A stretch of 64,000 bases of DNA from assembly GCA_017533565.1 (NCBI GenBank), contig JAFXHU010000015.1:1-64000 (forward strand). The letters run 5' to 3'. Positions 51,209 to 60,228 of the stretch are shown piece after piece. The stretch is from Clostridia bacterium (GTDB lineage Bacteria; Bacillota; Clostridia; Oscillospirales; CAG-272). The notes under the pieces were generated by a model. That model searched no databases and had not been told where the DNA came from. It was given only the letters and a program-made list of their open reading frames with translations. The position numbers were made by a program, and so were the translations under genes. Position 1 is the stretch's first letter; every line of letters begins with the position of its first letter.

Positions 51209-51286
51209 AGTTTACACCCGTTTTGCTCACCCAACAACCCCAAAAATCGGTTGTTGACTAACGGTAAAATGTAAATAAAACATAAC

Positions 51287-51316
51287 AAAAGCCAACCGCC
51301 CGCGGTTGGCTTTTTG
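51287..51316 (+). terminator. Terminator after the phosphoribosyltransferase
   Basis: Arms AAAAGCCAACCGC and GCGGTTGGCTTTT with a tight loop and T-run. Confidence 0.85.
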
Positions 51317-51341
51317 AATAGCGAAGCCTTTTTGATAAAAA

Positions 51342-51369
51342 ACGCCCCGCAGCATTTGGCGCGGGGCGT
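51342..51369 (-). terminator. Terminator after the large ABC protein
   Basis: 9-bp stem ACGCCCCGC/GCGGGGCGT; on the minus strand followed by TTTTTTATC. It lies 120 bases past the stop at 51492. Confidence 0.7.
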
Positions 51370-51491
51370 AAGCTTTTATTTTGGATTATGCCAACCGAGG
51401 CAGTTTAAGTCTGCCAATGGCGTTTTAATATTCGTGCAAGCGCTTTTGGGGTATTCGCGCTCGTGCTATATGCACACCCTCCCTTTTACGG

Positions 51492-54332
51492 TTATTCGGT
51501 ACGAAGAGCCACAACGGGGTCCTTCTTTGCCGCGCTTGATGCGGGGATAAGACCCGAGATGAGCGTAAGTCCCACCGAGAGGGCGATGAGGAGAATTGCC
51601 TGACCCACGGGGAGTGCGGCAATCGATGCGTAGTTAATAAGCGGGTGAAGTATAATGTTGACTATCACAGAGGCGAAATAGGTGAACAGTATACCGATAA
51701 GACCCGCGAGCAGACCGATTATAAAGGTTTCGGCAATAAAGAGGTTGGAAACGTCGCGCTTTCGTCCGCCAAGTGAGCGAATGACACCGATTTCCTTTAT
51801 TCTCTCAACCACGGAAACGTAGGTTATAATACCAATCATTACGGTTGAAACGACAAGCGAGATTGAGGTAAACGCGATAAGCGCGTAGGAGATTACGTCA
51901 ATCATTGTATTGATAACGCTGATAATGATTTCAAGCGTGTCGTTGTAGGTAACGCTTGTTCTTTCGCCTTCGAATTTCACACCGTCTATATAAACGTCGT
52001 TATCAAGGTTGTTCCAGTCGTCGAGGTAGCTTGTAACTTTGTCCTTTGAAGCAAAGTCGACGGGGTATATTGAGATGCTGCTCGGAAGATTGACAGCACC
52101 GAGCGCACGCTTTGAAAGAAGCTTTACAGACATAATCTGTGAAATGCCTGCGCCGCCCTGCGAGCCGCCCTGCGAGCCACCCTGCGAGCCGCCCTGTCCT
52201 GTGCCCATCATACCCATAAGGTCGGCGGTGGAAAGAGGCTCGCCAACCGTAGCGGTATCCTTTTTAATCTCGTAGGAAAGCGGCTGACCCTCTCCGTTTT
52301 TGATGGGGATAATGCTGCGGAAATTGTATTCGTAGCTCACCGCGGAGGTATAGGCATCCGCCTCCCCGAACGCCTTTACGATTTCGCTGTCCGTATTGGC
52401 GGAGAGGATATGCTCGGAAAGAGCCTCCGTGTAATAAATTCCCGAGGAAAGACAGCCAAAGTTGGTTTCCTCGTCGGCGATAAGCACGCCTGTAATTTTA
52501 AGGGTGACGCCGTCCGCGGTTATATTTGCCGCATCGTGACAGTAGGTGGAGAGCATAACCGACTGTCCCGTCGGGAGGGCCATTGTCTTTGGCGCGGAGT
52601 AAATGGCATTGTTGGGATACCAGGTAAACTCGTAGCCGAGAAGCTCGTCGTAGGAAAAGCTGCTCTTGTCAATAGACTCGTCGTAATACTCGGTAAGGTC
52701 GGGCGTGCCGTTTTGGATTTCCTCCTCCGTCGGGGGAATGGAGTGCTTGTATATGAGGTTATAAAACTCCGCTTCCGTCAAAATGCCAAGACGGGCAAGA
52801 AGGAGGTCGGACACCTCCTGGTCCTTTGAGAGGACGAGCATAACCTCGTCGTATTGGTCGGCAACCTCGCCGTAAACGTCGTACTGCGAGGCTATGTAGT
52901 CGGGGTTGTTGGGTGCCAATTCAAAATTCGGCGCAAGCTGCGGAATGTAGCTTGCGTATGCGGCATAGTCGGTTTCCTCCAGTACGGAGGTGTAAATCGC
53001 GGTAAGCGCGGCTATTGAAATACGGCTCGTAACCTCGTTTCCATTCTCGTCAAGGTGGCGAAAATCGGTATATATCGAGTGGTTAAGGTCAAATCCGTAG
53101 TCCAGCACCATTGCACCGTAATAGCTGCCCGGCATTGCCTTTATATAATCGACGTAGCTCTTGTTTATATCGTTTTTGATGAAGAAGTTTTTGGAATGCT
53201 CTGTCATCGTTGCGATGTACTCTATCATAGAGTCGATGTACGCCATATACGGCTTTTTTTCGCCGTCCTCGCCCGCCGCGTCGTTCATCATTTGCGAAAT
53301 GACGTTAAGGTCGTAGGTGGTTTCGGTAATCGTAATCGGGCTTCCCGAAAGCATATCGTCCTGCATAGCCGCAACGTATCCCTTTATACCCGCGGAAAAG
53401 GCAAGCACCATTGCGATACCGATAATGCCGATGGAGCCTGCGATTCCGACCATCGTGGTGCGCCCCTTCTTTGAAAGAAGGTTTTTCGCCGAAAGACGGA
53501 ATGCGGTGAAAAAGGACATTTTTGCCTTTTCTCTCTTGCGCTTCTTTTCCTTGAGGATTTTTGCTTTTTCCTCGGGTGTTGCCTCGTCAAGCAGGGCAGC
53601 CTCCGCCGCCTTTTGCTCTGCAAGCTCGGCAAGCTCCGCCGCCTCCTCCGCGTCGGTCACGGGGTTGGTGTCCTCGGTGATATTTCCGTCGAGAAGGCGT
53701 ACTATTCTCGTCGAATACTGCTCGGCAAGCTCGGGGTTATGCGTTACCATAATTACAAGACGCTCGCCCGAAATCTCCTTTATAAGGTCCATAATCTGCA
53801 CGCTCGTTACCGTGTCGAGCGCGCCCGTCGGCTCGTCGGCGAGGAGGATTTCGGGGTCGTTTACGAGCGCACGCGCAATTGCGACACGCTGGCACTGTCC
53901 GCCCGAAAGCTGGTTGGGACGCTTGTAATACTGTCCCGAAAGGCCCACGCGGTCAAGCGCGCGCTTTGCCCTTTCGACTCTTTCCTCTCTGCCGATGCCC
54001 GCGATTGTGAGCGCAAGCTCCACGTTTCCAAGCACCGTCTGGTGCGGAATGAGGTTATAGCTTTGGAAAATAAATCCAACGCGGTGGTTACGGTAAACGT
54101 CCCAATCGCGGTCGGTGTAAAGGTCGGTGCTGACTCCATTTATAACAAGGTCGCCCGAGGTATAATGGTCAAGTCCGCCGATGATGTTAAGCATGGTTGT
54201 CTTTCCGCAGCCCGAGGGGCCGAGGATGGACACGAATTCCCGCTTTCTGAACGAAATCGACACACCGCGAAGAGCGTTGACCGTTTCGGAGGCGGTTACG
54301 TAATCCTTTCTTATGTTTTTAAGCTGAAGCAT
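51492..54332 (-). CDS. Fused ABC transporter ATPase-permease, MacB/FtsX-like
   Basis: 946 residues from ATG 54332 (AGGAAAG upstream; the frame also offers an ATG at 54362). Residues ~1-220 are a LolD/MacB-type ATPase: GPSGCGKTTMLN near 36, LSGGQCQRVAIARALV near 140, ILLADEPTGALDT near 160. A charged linker (~225-275, EEAAELAELAEQKAAEAAL) leads to an FtsX-type permease with one helix near 310, a ~450-residue outer domain and three C-terminal helices (SYALIAFTSISLVVSTVMIGIITYVSVVERIKEIGVIRSLG, ending in the typical AKKDPVVALRTE). The outer domain holds a GGSQ repeat (four 12-base units near 52153-52197). Such mechanotransmission proteins drive peptide export, lipoprotein handling or wall-enzyme control; the role here is unknown. 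Confidence 0.9.
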   Translation of the reverse strand: MLQLKNIRKDYVTASETVNALRGVSISFRKREFVSILGPSGCGKTTMLNIIGGLDHYTSGDLVINGVSTDLYTDRDWDVYRNHRVGFIFQSYNLIPHQTVLGNVELALTIAGIGREERVERAKRALDRVGLSGQYYKRPNQLSGGQCQRVAIARALVNDPEILLADEPTGALDTVTSVQIMDLIKEISGERLVIMVTHNPELAEQYSTRIVRLLDGNITEDTNPVTDAEEAAELAELAEQKAAEAALLDEATPEEKAKILKEKKRKREKAKMSFFTAFRLSAKNLLSKKGRTTMVGIAGSIGIIGIAMVLAFSAGIKGYVAAMQDDMLSGSPITITETTYDLNVISQMMNDAAGEDGEKKPYMAYIDSMIEYIATMTEHSKNFFIKNDINKSYVDYIKAMPGSYYGAMVLDYGFDLNHSIYTDFRHLDENGNEVTSRISIAALTAIYTSVLEETDYAAYASYIPQLAPNFELAPNNPDYIASQYDVYGEVADQYDEVMLVLSKDQEVSDLLLARLGILTEAEFYNLIYKHSIPPTEEEIQNGTPDLTEYYDESIDKSSFSYDELLGYEFTWYPNNAIYSAPKTMALPTGQSVMLSTYCHDAANITADGVTLKITGVLIADEETNFGCLSSGIYYTEALSEHILSANTDSEIVKAFGEADAYTSAVSYEYNFRSIIPIKNGEGQPLSYEIKKDTATVGEPLSTADLMGMMGTGQGGSQGGSQGGSQGGAGISQIMSVKLLSKRALGAVNLPSSISIYPVDFASKDKVTSYLDDWNNLDNDVYIDGVKFEGERTSVTYNDTLEIIISVINTMIDVISYALIAFTSISLVVSTVMIGIITYVSVVERIKEIGVIRSLGGRKRDVSNLFIAETFIIGLLAGLIGILFTYFASVIVNIILHPLINYASIAALPVGQAILLIALSVGLTLISGLIPASSAAKKDPVVALRTE
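52150..52200. repeat. 12-base microsatellite inside the ABC protein gene
   Basis: Four consecutive 12-base units (GAGCCGCCCTGC-type; one unit has CCACCC) encode GGSQ repeats in the extracytoplasmic domain, a likely site for length variation. Confidence 0.8.
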
Positions 54333-54641
54333 TTTTTCTTTCCTGCCTGTTTTTCTGCGCATTTGAGCGAATTTTTACAAATAGCATTATAGCACATATT
54401 TATGAACAATTATAGTGGTTTTGTACAAATAATTAAAAAAATATTTCGTATCTTTAAATGCGGCGCGAAACGTGGTATAATTAAAGAAAAACCACCCCGC
54501 GACAGGGATTGCCGCGGAGGAAAAACGGCGAAAGGACCGTAATTTGTCGGATTATACGTGTTATTTGTAAATACACGGTAATCGGTTCACCAAATCCAAA
54601 AAACAGATTAAAATAAACGTAAAAATGCAAAGGAGAAAGGT
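54333..54641. other. Divergent promoter region
   Basis: Gene-free. On the minus strand TGTGC precedes TATAAT near 54392, an extended -10 for the ABC protein; on the plus strand a TATAAT at 54476-54481 (with TG and a weak TTTAAA -35) could serve the lipoprotein gene. Nothing else recognised. Confidence 0.5.
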
Positions 54642-55109
54642 ATGAAAAGAATAATTGCAATTGCTTTGGTATGCGCGTGCGTATTACTCGTATGCACGTC
54701 GTGCAAGAAAGGCGAGGAATACCCCGAGAAGGACGCATACAACGTGACAATGAAGGTTGTTATAGAGGGAATAGGTGAATATATCTTTCCCCCCGACGTG
54801 AAGGAAATGACTGTAACCATACCTTACGACGGTGTAAGCAGAAAGGTGTATCTTTCTGCTTATCAATATTACGACCACCCGAACAAAACCTTTCGCGAGA
54901 GTTGGTTTGAGCCTCCATTTGAGGGTCGCGACGTTTTCAAAGAGGGGATGTTGTATGAACCTCCGGGTGGCTTAAGAAAAAGCAAGGAGGAAAACATTAT
55001 TGACGAAGAAGGTGTTTATGCATACACTTGTTACGTAAGCACTACTTCACAATCAATGGAGTTTAGGTTTATTGCATTGCATATAGTGGTGGAGGAAAAC
55101 AGACGTTGA
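54642..55109 (+). CDS. Small lipoprotein, 155 residues
   Basis: A type II signal sequence with lipobox VCTSC (Cys near residue 21) precedes ~130 polar residues: PEKDAYNVTMKVVIEGIGEYIFPPDVKEMTVTIPYDGVSRKVYLSAYQ looks like a beta-sandwich, followed by a Pro/Glu-rich segment. It would be anchored to the outer face of the membrane. Family not recognised. Its stop overlaps a possible TTG start of a very short frame. Confidence 0.8.
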   Translation: MKRIIAIALVCACVLLVCTSCKKGEEYPEKDAYNVTMKVVIEGIGEYIFPPDVKEMTVTIPYDGVSRKVYLSAYQYYDHPNKTFRESWFEPPFEGRDVFKEGMLYEPPGGLRKSKEENIIDEEGVYAYTCYVSTTSQSMEFRFIALHIVVEENRR

Positions 55110-55201
55110 AAACAATACATTTCTACATTCCCAAAAACGGGTTAGGCTTCGTTCTGTTGTATATCAAAAAGCTTCGTGCGGGAAAATTTACCGCATACTG
55201 A
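55106..55201 (+). CDS. Possible 31-residue coupled peptide
   Basis: TTG at 55106 overlaps the preceding stop (TTGA, the same coupling as terL-portal) with GGAGG ten bases upstream. The frame reads MKTIHFYIPKNGLGFVLLYI then a basic end KKLRAGKFTAY. It could be a short basic amphipathic peptide or a chance frame. Low certainty. Confidence 0.3.
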   Translation: MKTIHFYIPKNGLGFVLLYIKKLRAGKFTAY

Positions 55202-55213
55202 ATAGGAGGTATT

Positions 55214-56041
55214 ATGCTCGGTGCTTTGATTGGCGACGTTGTGGGAAGCCGCTTTGAATTCAAGGACTTTAAGTCAAAGGAATTCGTGCTTTTCACCCCC
55301 GACTGTCACGTTACTGACGACAGTCTTATGACACTTGCAATAGCAAAGGCGATTGTGCTTTGCCGCGGGGACGAGAGCCGTCTTGCCACCCTTACCGAAA
55401 GGTATATGAAGGAGATTGCAAGGCTTTATCCCGGTGTTGGCTGGGGTTATCTGTTTTATCAATGGGTTATGGGGTATAACCCGACCCGCCCGTACAGCCT
55501 CGGAAACGGGGCGGGAATGAGGATAAGCCCCGTCGGCTGGGTTGCGAAAAGCGAGGAGGAGGTAAAGCGCCTTTCCAAAATTGTTACCGAAATTTCACAC
55601 GGACATCCCGAGGGGCTTCTCGGTGCGGAGGCGGTGGCTATGGCGGTTTACCTCGCACGCATCGGTACTCCAAAGGAGGAGATTTACCGACGAATGATTA
55701 CCGACTATTATCCCGAAATAGATAGCTTTACGCTTGATTCCATACGCCCGACCTACGAGATTGACGACGGCGGGCTTTGGGTTACCTGCCGCGGGTCTAT
55801 ACCGCAGGCGTTGCGCGCGTTTTTCGAGGCAGAGTCCTTTGAGGATACAATCCGAAACGCCATTTCAATCGGCGGCGATGCCGACACGATTGCCGCGATG
55901 GCAGGCTCTGTGGCGGAGGCGTATTACGGAGTGCCCGCCGAGCTTGAGGAAAAGCTGCTTTGCTATCTTTCGGAGAGCCTTTCAGATATATATTTCGCCT
56001 TTGAAACCGTGAAAATCCCGCGCACCCCGCGTGCAAAATGA
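55214..56041 (+). CDS. ADP-ribosylglycohydrolase family protein, short form
   Basis: 275 residues with the full ARH/DraG fold: MLGALIGDVVGSRFEF at the N-terminus, the metal residues in HVTDDSLMTLAIAKAIV near 37, GNGAGMRISPVGWVA near 95, SHGHPEGLLGAEAVAMAVYLAR near 130, and GGDADTIAAMAGSVAEAYYG near 217. It lacks the C-terminal sandwich of the two long paralogues at 46-49 kb and is a separate lineage. It could remove ADP-ribose from protein, nucleic acid or small molecules, or act on another ADP-ribosyl substrate. Ribosome site TAGGAGG. Confidence 0.9.
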   Translation: MLGALIGDVVGSRFEFKDFKSKEFVLFTPDCHVTDDSLMTLAIAKAIVLCRGDESRLATLTERYMKEIARLYPGVGWGYLFYQWVMGYNPTRPYSLGNGAGMRISPVGWVAKSEEEVKRLSKIVTEISHGHPEGLLGAEAVAMAVYLARIGTPKEEIYRRMITDYYPEIDSFTLDSIRPTYEIDDGGLWVTCRGSIPQALRAFFEAESFEDTIRNAISIGGDADTIAAMAGSVAEAYYGVPAELEEKLLCYLSESLSDIYFAFETVKIPRTPRAK

Positions 56042-56203
56042 CCTTGCGATGCGCGGCTTGGGCTTGGTGGCTTTTGCCTGCCGATGCATGGTGAAGCGCC
56101 TCACCCTTGGGCTGTGTTTACCGAAAGCAAAAGCCTTTGCCGCTTTATGACGCGGATAAATATTCAAAAAAGCCATACCCCTTGCCGATTTTTTCAAAAC
56201 GGG

Positions 56204-56232
56204 TTGAATTGTTTTTTCGCTTGTGCTAAAAT
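56204..56232 (+). promoter_or_regulatory. Promoter for pepF
   Basis: TTGAAT (56204-56209), 17-base spacer, TGTGC then TAAAAT (56227-56232), 43 bases before the start. Confidence 0.78.
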
Positions 56233-56274
56233 ATTGGGGTAAAGCAAAAAAGCAAATTGAAAAGGAGATTTAAA

Positions 56275-58077
56275 ATGATTAAGGAAAGAAAAGACGTAGA
56301 GCAAAAATACAAATGGGACCTTTCGGTGATTTACGCCGACGAGGATGCGTTTTTTGCCGATTACAAAAGGGCGGAGGCTCTCGTAAAGGATTTTGCGCGT
56401 CACGAAAAAACAATTACGGCAAGCGCCGCGGGGCTTTACGAGGCACTTTGCGCGAGCTGTGAGATTGAAAACATAATCGGAAGGCTTTGGGAATATGCAT
56501 CTCTTAACTTTGCCGTGGATACCTCGAACAATAATTTTCAGGCGCTTAACGCAAGGGTGAGAAATCTTGCCGTAGAGGCGGGAAGCGCGTCCTGGTTTGT
56601 TCAGCCCTACATCCTCAAGACCGACAAAAAGACTATTGAAAAATGGTTTGCCGTAGAGCCGCGGCTCGCTACCTTCCGCCGCACCGTTGACAAGATTATG
56701 CAAAAGAAGGCGCATACCCTCTCCGACGAATGCGAAATGCTTATGTCCCGACTTGAAAACGCCTTTGGCGGTGCTGACGATACGCGAAGCCTTTTTGCCA
56801 ACGCCGACCTTAAATTCGGGAAAATCAAGGACGAGAGCGGAAGGACGGTGGAGCTTACCGATACGAACTACGTGCCTTTCCTTATGTCCTCGGACAGGAG
56901 GGTAAGGCAGTCTGCATTCCGCACGCTTTACAAAACCTACGGACAGTTCGCGAACACCTTCGCCTCGCTTTACAACTCACACGTAAAGGAAACCACCACC
57001 GTCGCAAGGGTAAGGAATTACAAGAGCAGCCTTGAAGCCTCCACCTCCTACGACGAGGTTACGCCGGTTATCTATAACAATCTTATTAAATCGGTGCATA
57101 AGGGGCTTGCTCCGCTTTACGAGTATTACGAATTAAAGCGCACCGTCCTCGGTGTTGACAGGCTTCATCTTTACGACGTTTACGCACCGCTTATCGGGGA
57201 GTTTGAAAAGAAATACACCTACGAGGAGGCGGTAGAGGAGGTTCTCGACACCGTCGGCATTTTCGGCGAGGAGTATAAGTCCACCCTTACCGCGGGACTG
57301 AAGGAAAAGGGTTGGGTTGACGTTTATCCCACGCGCGGAAAGCGCGGCGGCGCATTCTCCTCGGGCGTACCCGGTACGGAGCCGTATATTCTTCTCAACT
57401 TCACCGACACCTTTGACGACGTGTTCACCCTCGCGCACGAGGCGGGACACTCTATGCACACCTACTTCTCCACAAGCTATAACGAGCCGCACAATTCGGG
57501 CTATCGCATTTTCGTTGCGGAGGTTGCCTCCACCGTAAACGAGCTTCTTCTCGCGCACAGAAAGCTTGCCGAGGCGGGGAGCGATATGGAAAAGCTCTAT
57601 ATCCTTAATCAGCTTATGGAAACCTACAAGGGTACGCTTTACCGTCAGACGATGTTTGCCGAGTTTGAGAGGGATATGCACGCCCTTTGCGAAAAGGGAG
57701 AGCCGCTTACCGCAGACCTCATTTCAAAGAAGTATTACAGAATCGTCAAGAAGTTCTTTGGAAAGGACGTTGCCTGTGACAGGCAGATTGCCTGCGAGTG
57801 GATGAGAATACCGCATTTCTACTCCTCCTTCTACGTTTACAAGTACGCAACCTGCATCTCCGCGGCAAGCGCGATAGTAAAGAGAATAGAATCGGAGGGC
57901 GAGGCTTACGTAGAGAAATATATCGACTTCCTTAAGTGCGGAGATTCCAAATCCCCCCTTGACAGCCTTCTTGTCGCGGGCATCGATATGACAAGCCCCG
58001 CGGTTGTCGAAAGCGCGGTTGCCGACTTTGCCTCCTGCGTTAAGCAGTTCAGAGAAATTTACGAAAAAAACGCATAA
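56275..58077 (+). CDS. pepF: Oligoendopeptidase F (M3B metallopeptidase)
   Basis: 600 residues from ATG 56275, which has AAGGAG eight bases upstream; a TTG at 56257 precedes that site and is unlikely. The zinc motif HEAGHSMHTYFS is near residue 386, with the downstream Glu in FVAEVASTVNELLL near 415. N-terminal helical domain as in M3B (KYKWDLSVIYADEDAFFADY). It degrades short peptides in the cytoplasm. Monocistronic, with a promoter and a strong terminator. Confidence 0.95.
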   Translation: MIKERKDVEQKYKWDLSVIYADEDAFFADYKRAEALVKDFARHEKTITASAAGLYEALCASCEIENIIGRLWEYASLNFAVDTSNNNFQALNARVRNLAVEAGSASWFVQPYILKTDKKTIEKWFAVEPRLATFRRTVDKIMQKKAHTLSDECEMLMSRLENAFGGADDTRSLFANADLKFGKIKDESGRTVELTDTNYVPFLMSSDRRVRQSAFRTLYKTYGQFANTFASLYNSHVKETTTVARVRNYKSSLEASTSYDEVTPVIYNNLIKSVHKGLAPLYEYYELKRTVLGVDRLHLYDVYAPLIGEFEKKYTYEEAVEEVLDTVGIFGEEYKSTLTAGLKEKGWVDVYPTRGKRGGAFSSGVPGTEPYILLNFTDTFDDVFTLAHEAGHSMHTYFSTSYNEPHNSGYRIFVAEVASTVNELLLAHRKLAEAGSDMEKLYILNQLMETYKGTLYRQTMFAEFERDMHALCEKGEPLTADLISKKYYRIVKKFFGKDVACDRQIACEWMRIPHFYSSFYVYKYATCISAASAIVKRIESEGEAYVEKYIDFLKCGDSKSPLDSLLVAGIDMTSPAVVESAVADFASCVKQFREIYEKNA

Positions 58078-58117
58078 CCACAAAACCGAGAAAAAACGCC
58101 TCGGCATTGAAAAAATT

Positions 58118-58148
58118 AACACGCCCCGACACATCGGGGCGTGTTTTG
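58118..58148. terminator. Bidirectional terminator between pepF and lipoprotein gene
   Basis: 12-bp stem AACACGCCCCGA/TCGGGGCGTGTT with loop CACA; minus-strand side followed by AATTTTTTC, plus-strand side by TTGTAAAT. Confidence 0.88.
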
Positions 58149-58165
58149 TAAATAAATGCTTACGT

Positions 58166-59104
58166 TTAAAAGGGCTGGTAGGGAAGCTCGTCACTCAAAA
58201 GAAAAAGCGAAAAGGAAACGGCTCCCTCACCCGAAACCGTGAAGGTGACCTCGTCCCCCGCCATAAGCTGGACCTTGATGCTTTCGGTTGCGCTTGCGGT
58301 GAAGGCTCTTTCGCTTCCGTTTATTTTAAGCGAATACGCACCCGTCTCGGATGCTCCCGTCAAAACGTATTCTCCCGCCTTCTCTGCGGTGAAGGCGTAG
58401 TAAACCGTACCTCCCGATAAATTTACCGTGTGAAGCGTGCCAAAAGATGGGGTAAACGGGTTTTTCTCCGTGCCCATCGGGTAGATGAGCGATGCCTGTG
58501 CATCTATGCCAACGCCGTTGTTCGTTATCAAAACGAGCGTTTCGCCCTCCGCGGTATAGAAAATGCTTCCGCGGACGTTGGTATGCACCTCTTTTCCGTC
58601 AAGCTTAACCGAAAGGCTCGGTGCATTTGGAACGTAAAGCGTGTTTTTGTCCCCACTCGGCTTTATGAGATAGTACGCGCTTTTGCCCGCGCCGAGCGAA
58701 ATTGTGCAATCTCCGTCGATAACGTGCGGATTGTTCTTCGTGCCCTCGGTTTGTATAGGGCTTTTAAGCGTGAGGACGTGAAGGCTCGAGTCCTTTCCGA
58801 AATTTATAACGAGGCTGCTTGCAATTATCTCGTATTCGGGCGGGAAGGAAACGATTTTAAGCGTGTATTCCCCGTAAAGCAGGTGCGAGGACGCGCGTCC
58901 GTCCTTTCCCGTGGTCACCGTGTCAAGCACGCGCGAGCCTTCGCGAATTTCCACGGTCACGCCCTCCACGGGCATATCGTAGCTGTTGTACACCGCAACC
59001 GTAAGGCTGCCCTCCTTCTCGGAAACCTCCGTCCTGTGGGCACAGGAGGCAAGCACCCCCATAAGCAGCACCGCAATCAATATAAGACAAACCGACCTTT
59101 TCAT
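58166..59104 (-). CDS. Lipoprotein with SpaA/CarboxypepD-like domain
   Basis: 312 residues from ATG 59104 (GGAG upstream). Lipobox VLASC near residue 21. Residues ~30-110 look like a carboxypeptidase-regulatory/SpaA-type beta-sandwich (GSLTVAVYNSYDMPVEGVTVEIREGSRVLDTVTTGKDGRASSHLLYGEYTLKIV). The rest has two similar segments (KNNPHVIDGDCTISLGAGKSAYYLIKPSGD; KNPFTPSFGTLHTVNLSGGTVYYAFTAEKAGEYVLTG) that read like pre-peptidase C-terminal domains. A surface-anchored binding or adhesion protein is likely; no enzyme motif is seen. Confidence 0.82.
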   Translation of the reverse strand: MKRSVCLILIAVLLMGVLASCAHRTEVSEKEGSLTVAVYNSYDMPVEGVTVEIREGSRVLDTVTTGKDGRASSHLLYGEYTLKIVSFPPEYEIIASSLVINFGKDSSLHVLTLKSPIQTEGTKNNPHVIDGDCTISLGAGKSAYYLIKPSGDKNTLYVPNAPSLSVKLDGKEVHTNVRGSIFYTAEGETLVLITNNGVGIDAQASLIYPMGTEKNPFTPSFGTLHTVNLSGGTVYYAFTAEKAGEYVLTGASETGAYSLKINGSERAFTASATESIKVQLMAGDEVTFTVSGEGAVSFSLFLLSDELPYQPF

Positions 59105-59137
59105 AACAAATCTCCAAGCTTCTTTTTTCAAGTGAAT

Positions 59138-59166
59138 ATTGTAGCACATTAAGCTCCGTTTGTCAA
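59138..59166 (-). promoter_or_regulatory. Promoter for the lipoprotein gene
   Basis: Minus strand TTGACA (59166-59161), 17-base spacer, TGTGC then TACAAT (59143-59138). Confidence 0.85.
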
Positions 59167-59229
59167 TTCCTTGTTTTGGAAGGACTTCTTTTTTTATTTC
59201 AATTTCCTTACTTTACTTGTTTTTGCTTA

Positions 59230-60156
59230 TTAAATTCTGCGAAGATTTAAATCGTCGACGAATTTGCAGGCTGCGAGGGCGGCTACGGTGCCGTCTGCGG
59301 TGGCGGTGGTTACCTGTCTTACCGATTTTGTGCGGCAATCGCCCGCGACAAAGACGCCCTCGATTTTGGACTCGGGGACACAGCTCTCGCCCGCCTCGGC
59401 GTAGCCCCACCTGTTAAGCGTGACCACGTCGGCAAACGCCTCGCACTGCGGCACCTGTCCGATTGCAACGAACATTCCGTCCGCCCCGAGCATAAACTTT
59501 CCGTCGATGTCCTGGTATATGATACCCGCGAATTTGCCGTCCTCCTCCAGAATGCCGTACACCTGTGCGCCGAGGATAAATTTGACGTTATCACGTGCGT
59601 CAAGTACGGTTTTAAGGCTCTTTTCGCCTGTAACCTCGCCAAGATTTTGTACGATTACAACCTCACGTGCCGTTTCGGAAAGGAGTATTGCCTCCTGGAG
59701 TGCGGAGTTTCCGCCTCCGACGACTATAACCTTTTTGTCCTTGTAAAAGGCGCCGTCGCAAACCGCACAAAAGGAGATGCCCTCGCCGATAAATTTTTCC
59801 TCGTTATAAAGTCCGAGCCTTCTATGCGTAGAGCCGGTGGCAATTATAACCGCCTTTGCGGTGTACTCGCCGCCCTCGCATTTTACGGTAATATTGCCTC
59901 TTTTGCCGCCGAGTCCCACAACCGTGTCAAGCTCTATTTCCGCGCCGAGGTCGGTCGCATGCTCGAAAAGCAAATCTCCAAGCTCCGCACCCGAAAGAGA
60001 GCGAGAGCCGGGGTAGTTTTCAACCCTTGGCGACTTTGTAATCTGCCCGCCGAAGCACTCCTTTTCAATAAGCAAAACGCTCTTTTCCGCGCGCCTTGCG
60101 TATATAGCGGCGGTAAGTCCCGCGGGACCCGCGCCGACGATAATTATATCATACAT
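59230..60156 (-). CDS. trxB: Thioredoxin reductase
   Basis: 308 residues, FAD- and NADPH-binding: IIIVGAGPAGLTAAIYARRA at the N-terminus, the redox pair CAVCDGAFYKDKKVIVVGGGNSALQEA near 130 (Cys-Ala-Val-Cys), and VFVAGDCRTKSVRQVTTATADGTVAA near 272. It reduces thioredoxin-like proteins. It sits directly downstream of nrdD, whose C-terminus carries a redoxin domain, so a probable natural electron route is NADPH to TrxB to the NrdD redoxin domain. A hairpin at 60190-60218 separates the two genes. Confidence 0.95.
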   Translation of the reverse strand: MYDIIIVGAGPAGLTAAIYARRAEKSVLLIEKECFGGQITKSPRVENYPGSRSLSGAELGDLLFEHATDLGAEIELDTVVGLGGKRGNITVKCEGGEYTAKAVIIATGSTHRRLGLYNEEKFIGEGISFCAVCDGAFYKDKKVIVVGGGNSALQEAILLSETAREVVIVQNLGEVTGEKSLKTVLDARDNVKFILGAQVYGILEEDGKFAGIIYQDIDGKFMLGADGMFVAIGQVPQCEAFADVVTLNRWGYAEAGESCVPESKIEGVFVAGDCRTKSVRQVTTATADGTVAALAACKFVDDLNLRRI

Positions 60157-60189
60157 ATATCGTACCTCTTTGCCGTTATCTGTTAGCTT

Positions 60190-60218
60190 AAATAGCCCCT
60201 CACAAGTGAAGGGCTATT
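60190..60218. terminator. Hairpin between nrdD and trxB
   Basis: Arms AAATAGCCCCTCAC and GTGAAGGGCTATTT (one mismatch). The T-run lies on the plus-strand side (GTTTTTATTTT), so it would stop antisense transcription; on the minus strand it could stabilise nrdD mRNA or partially separate trxB expression. Confidence 0.55.
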
Positions 60219-60228
60219 TGTTTTTATT

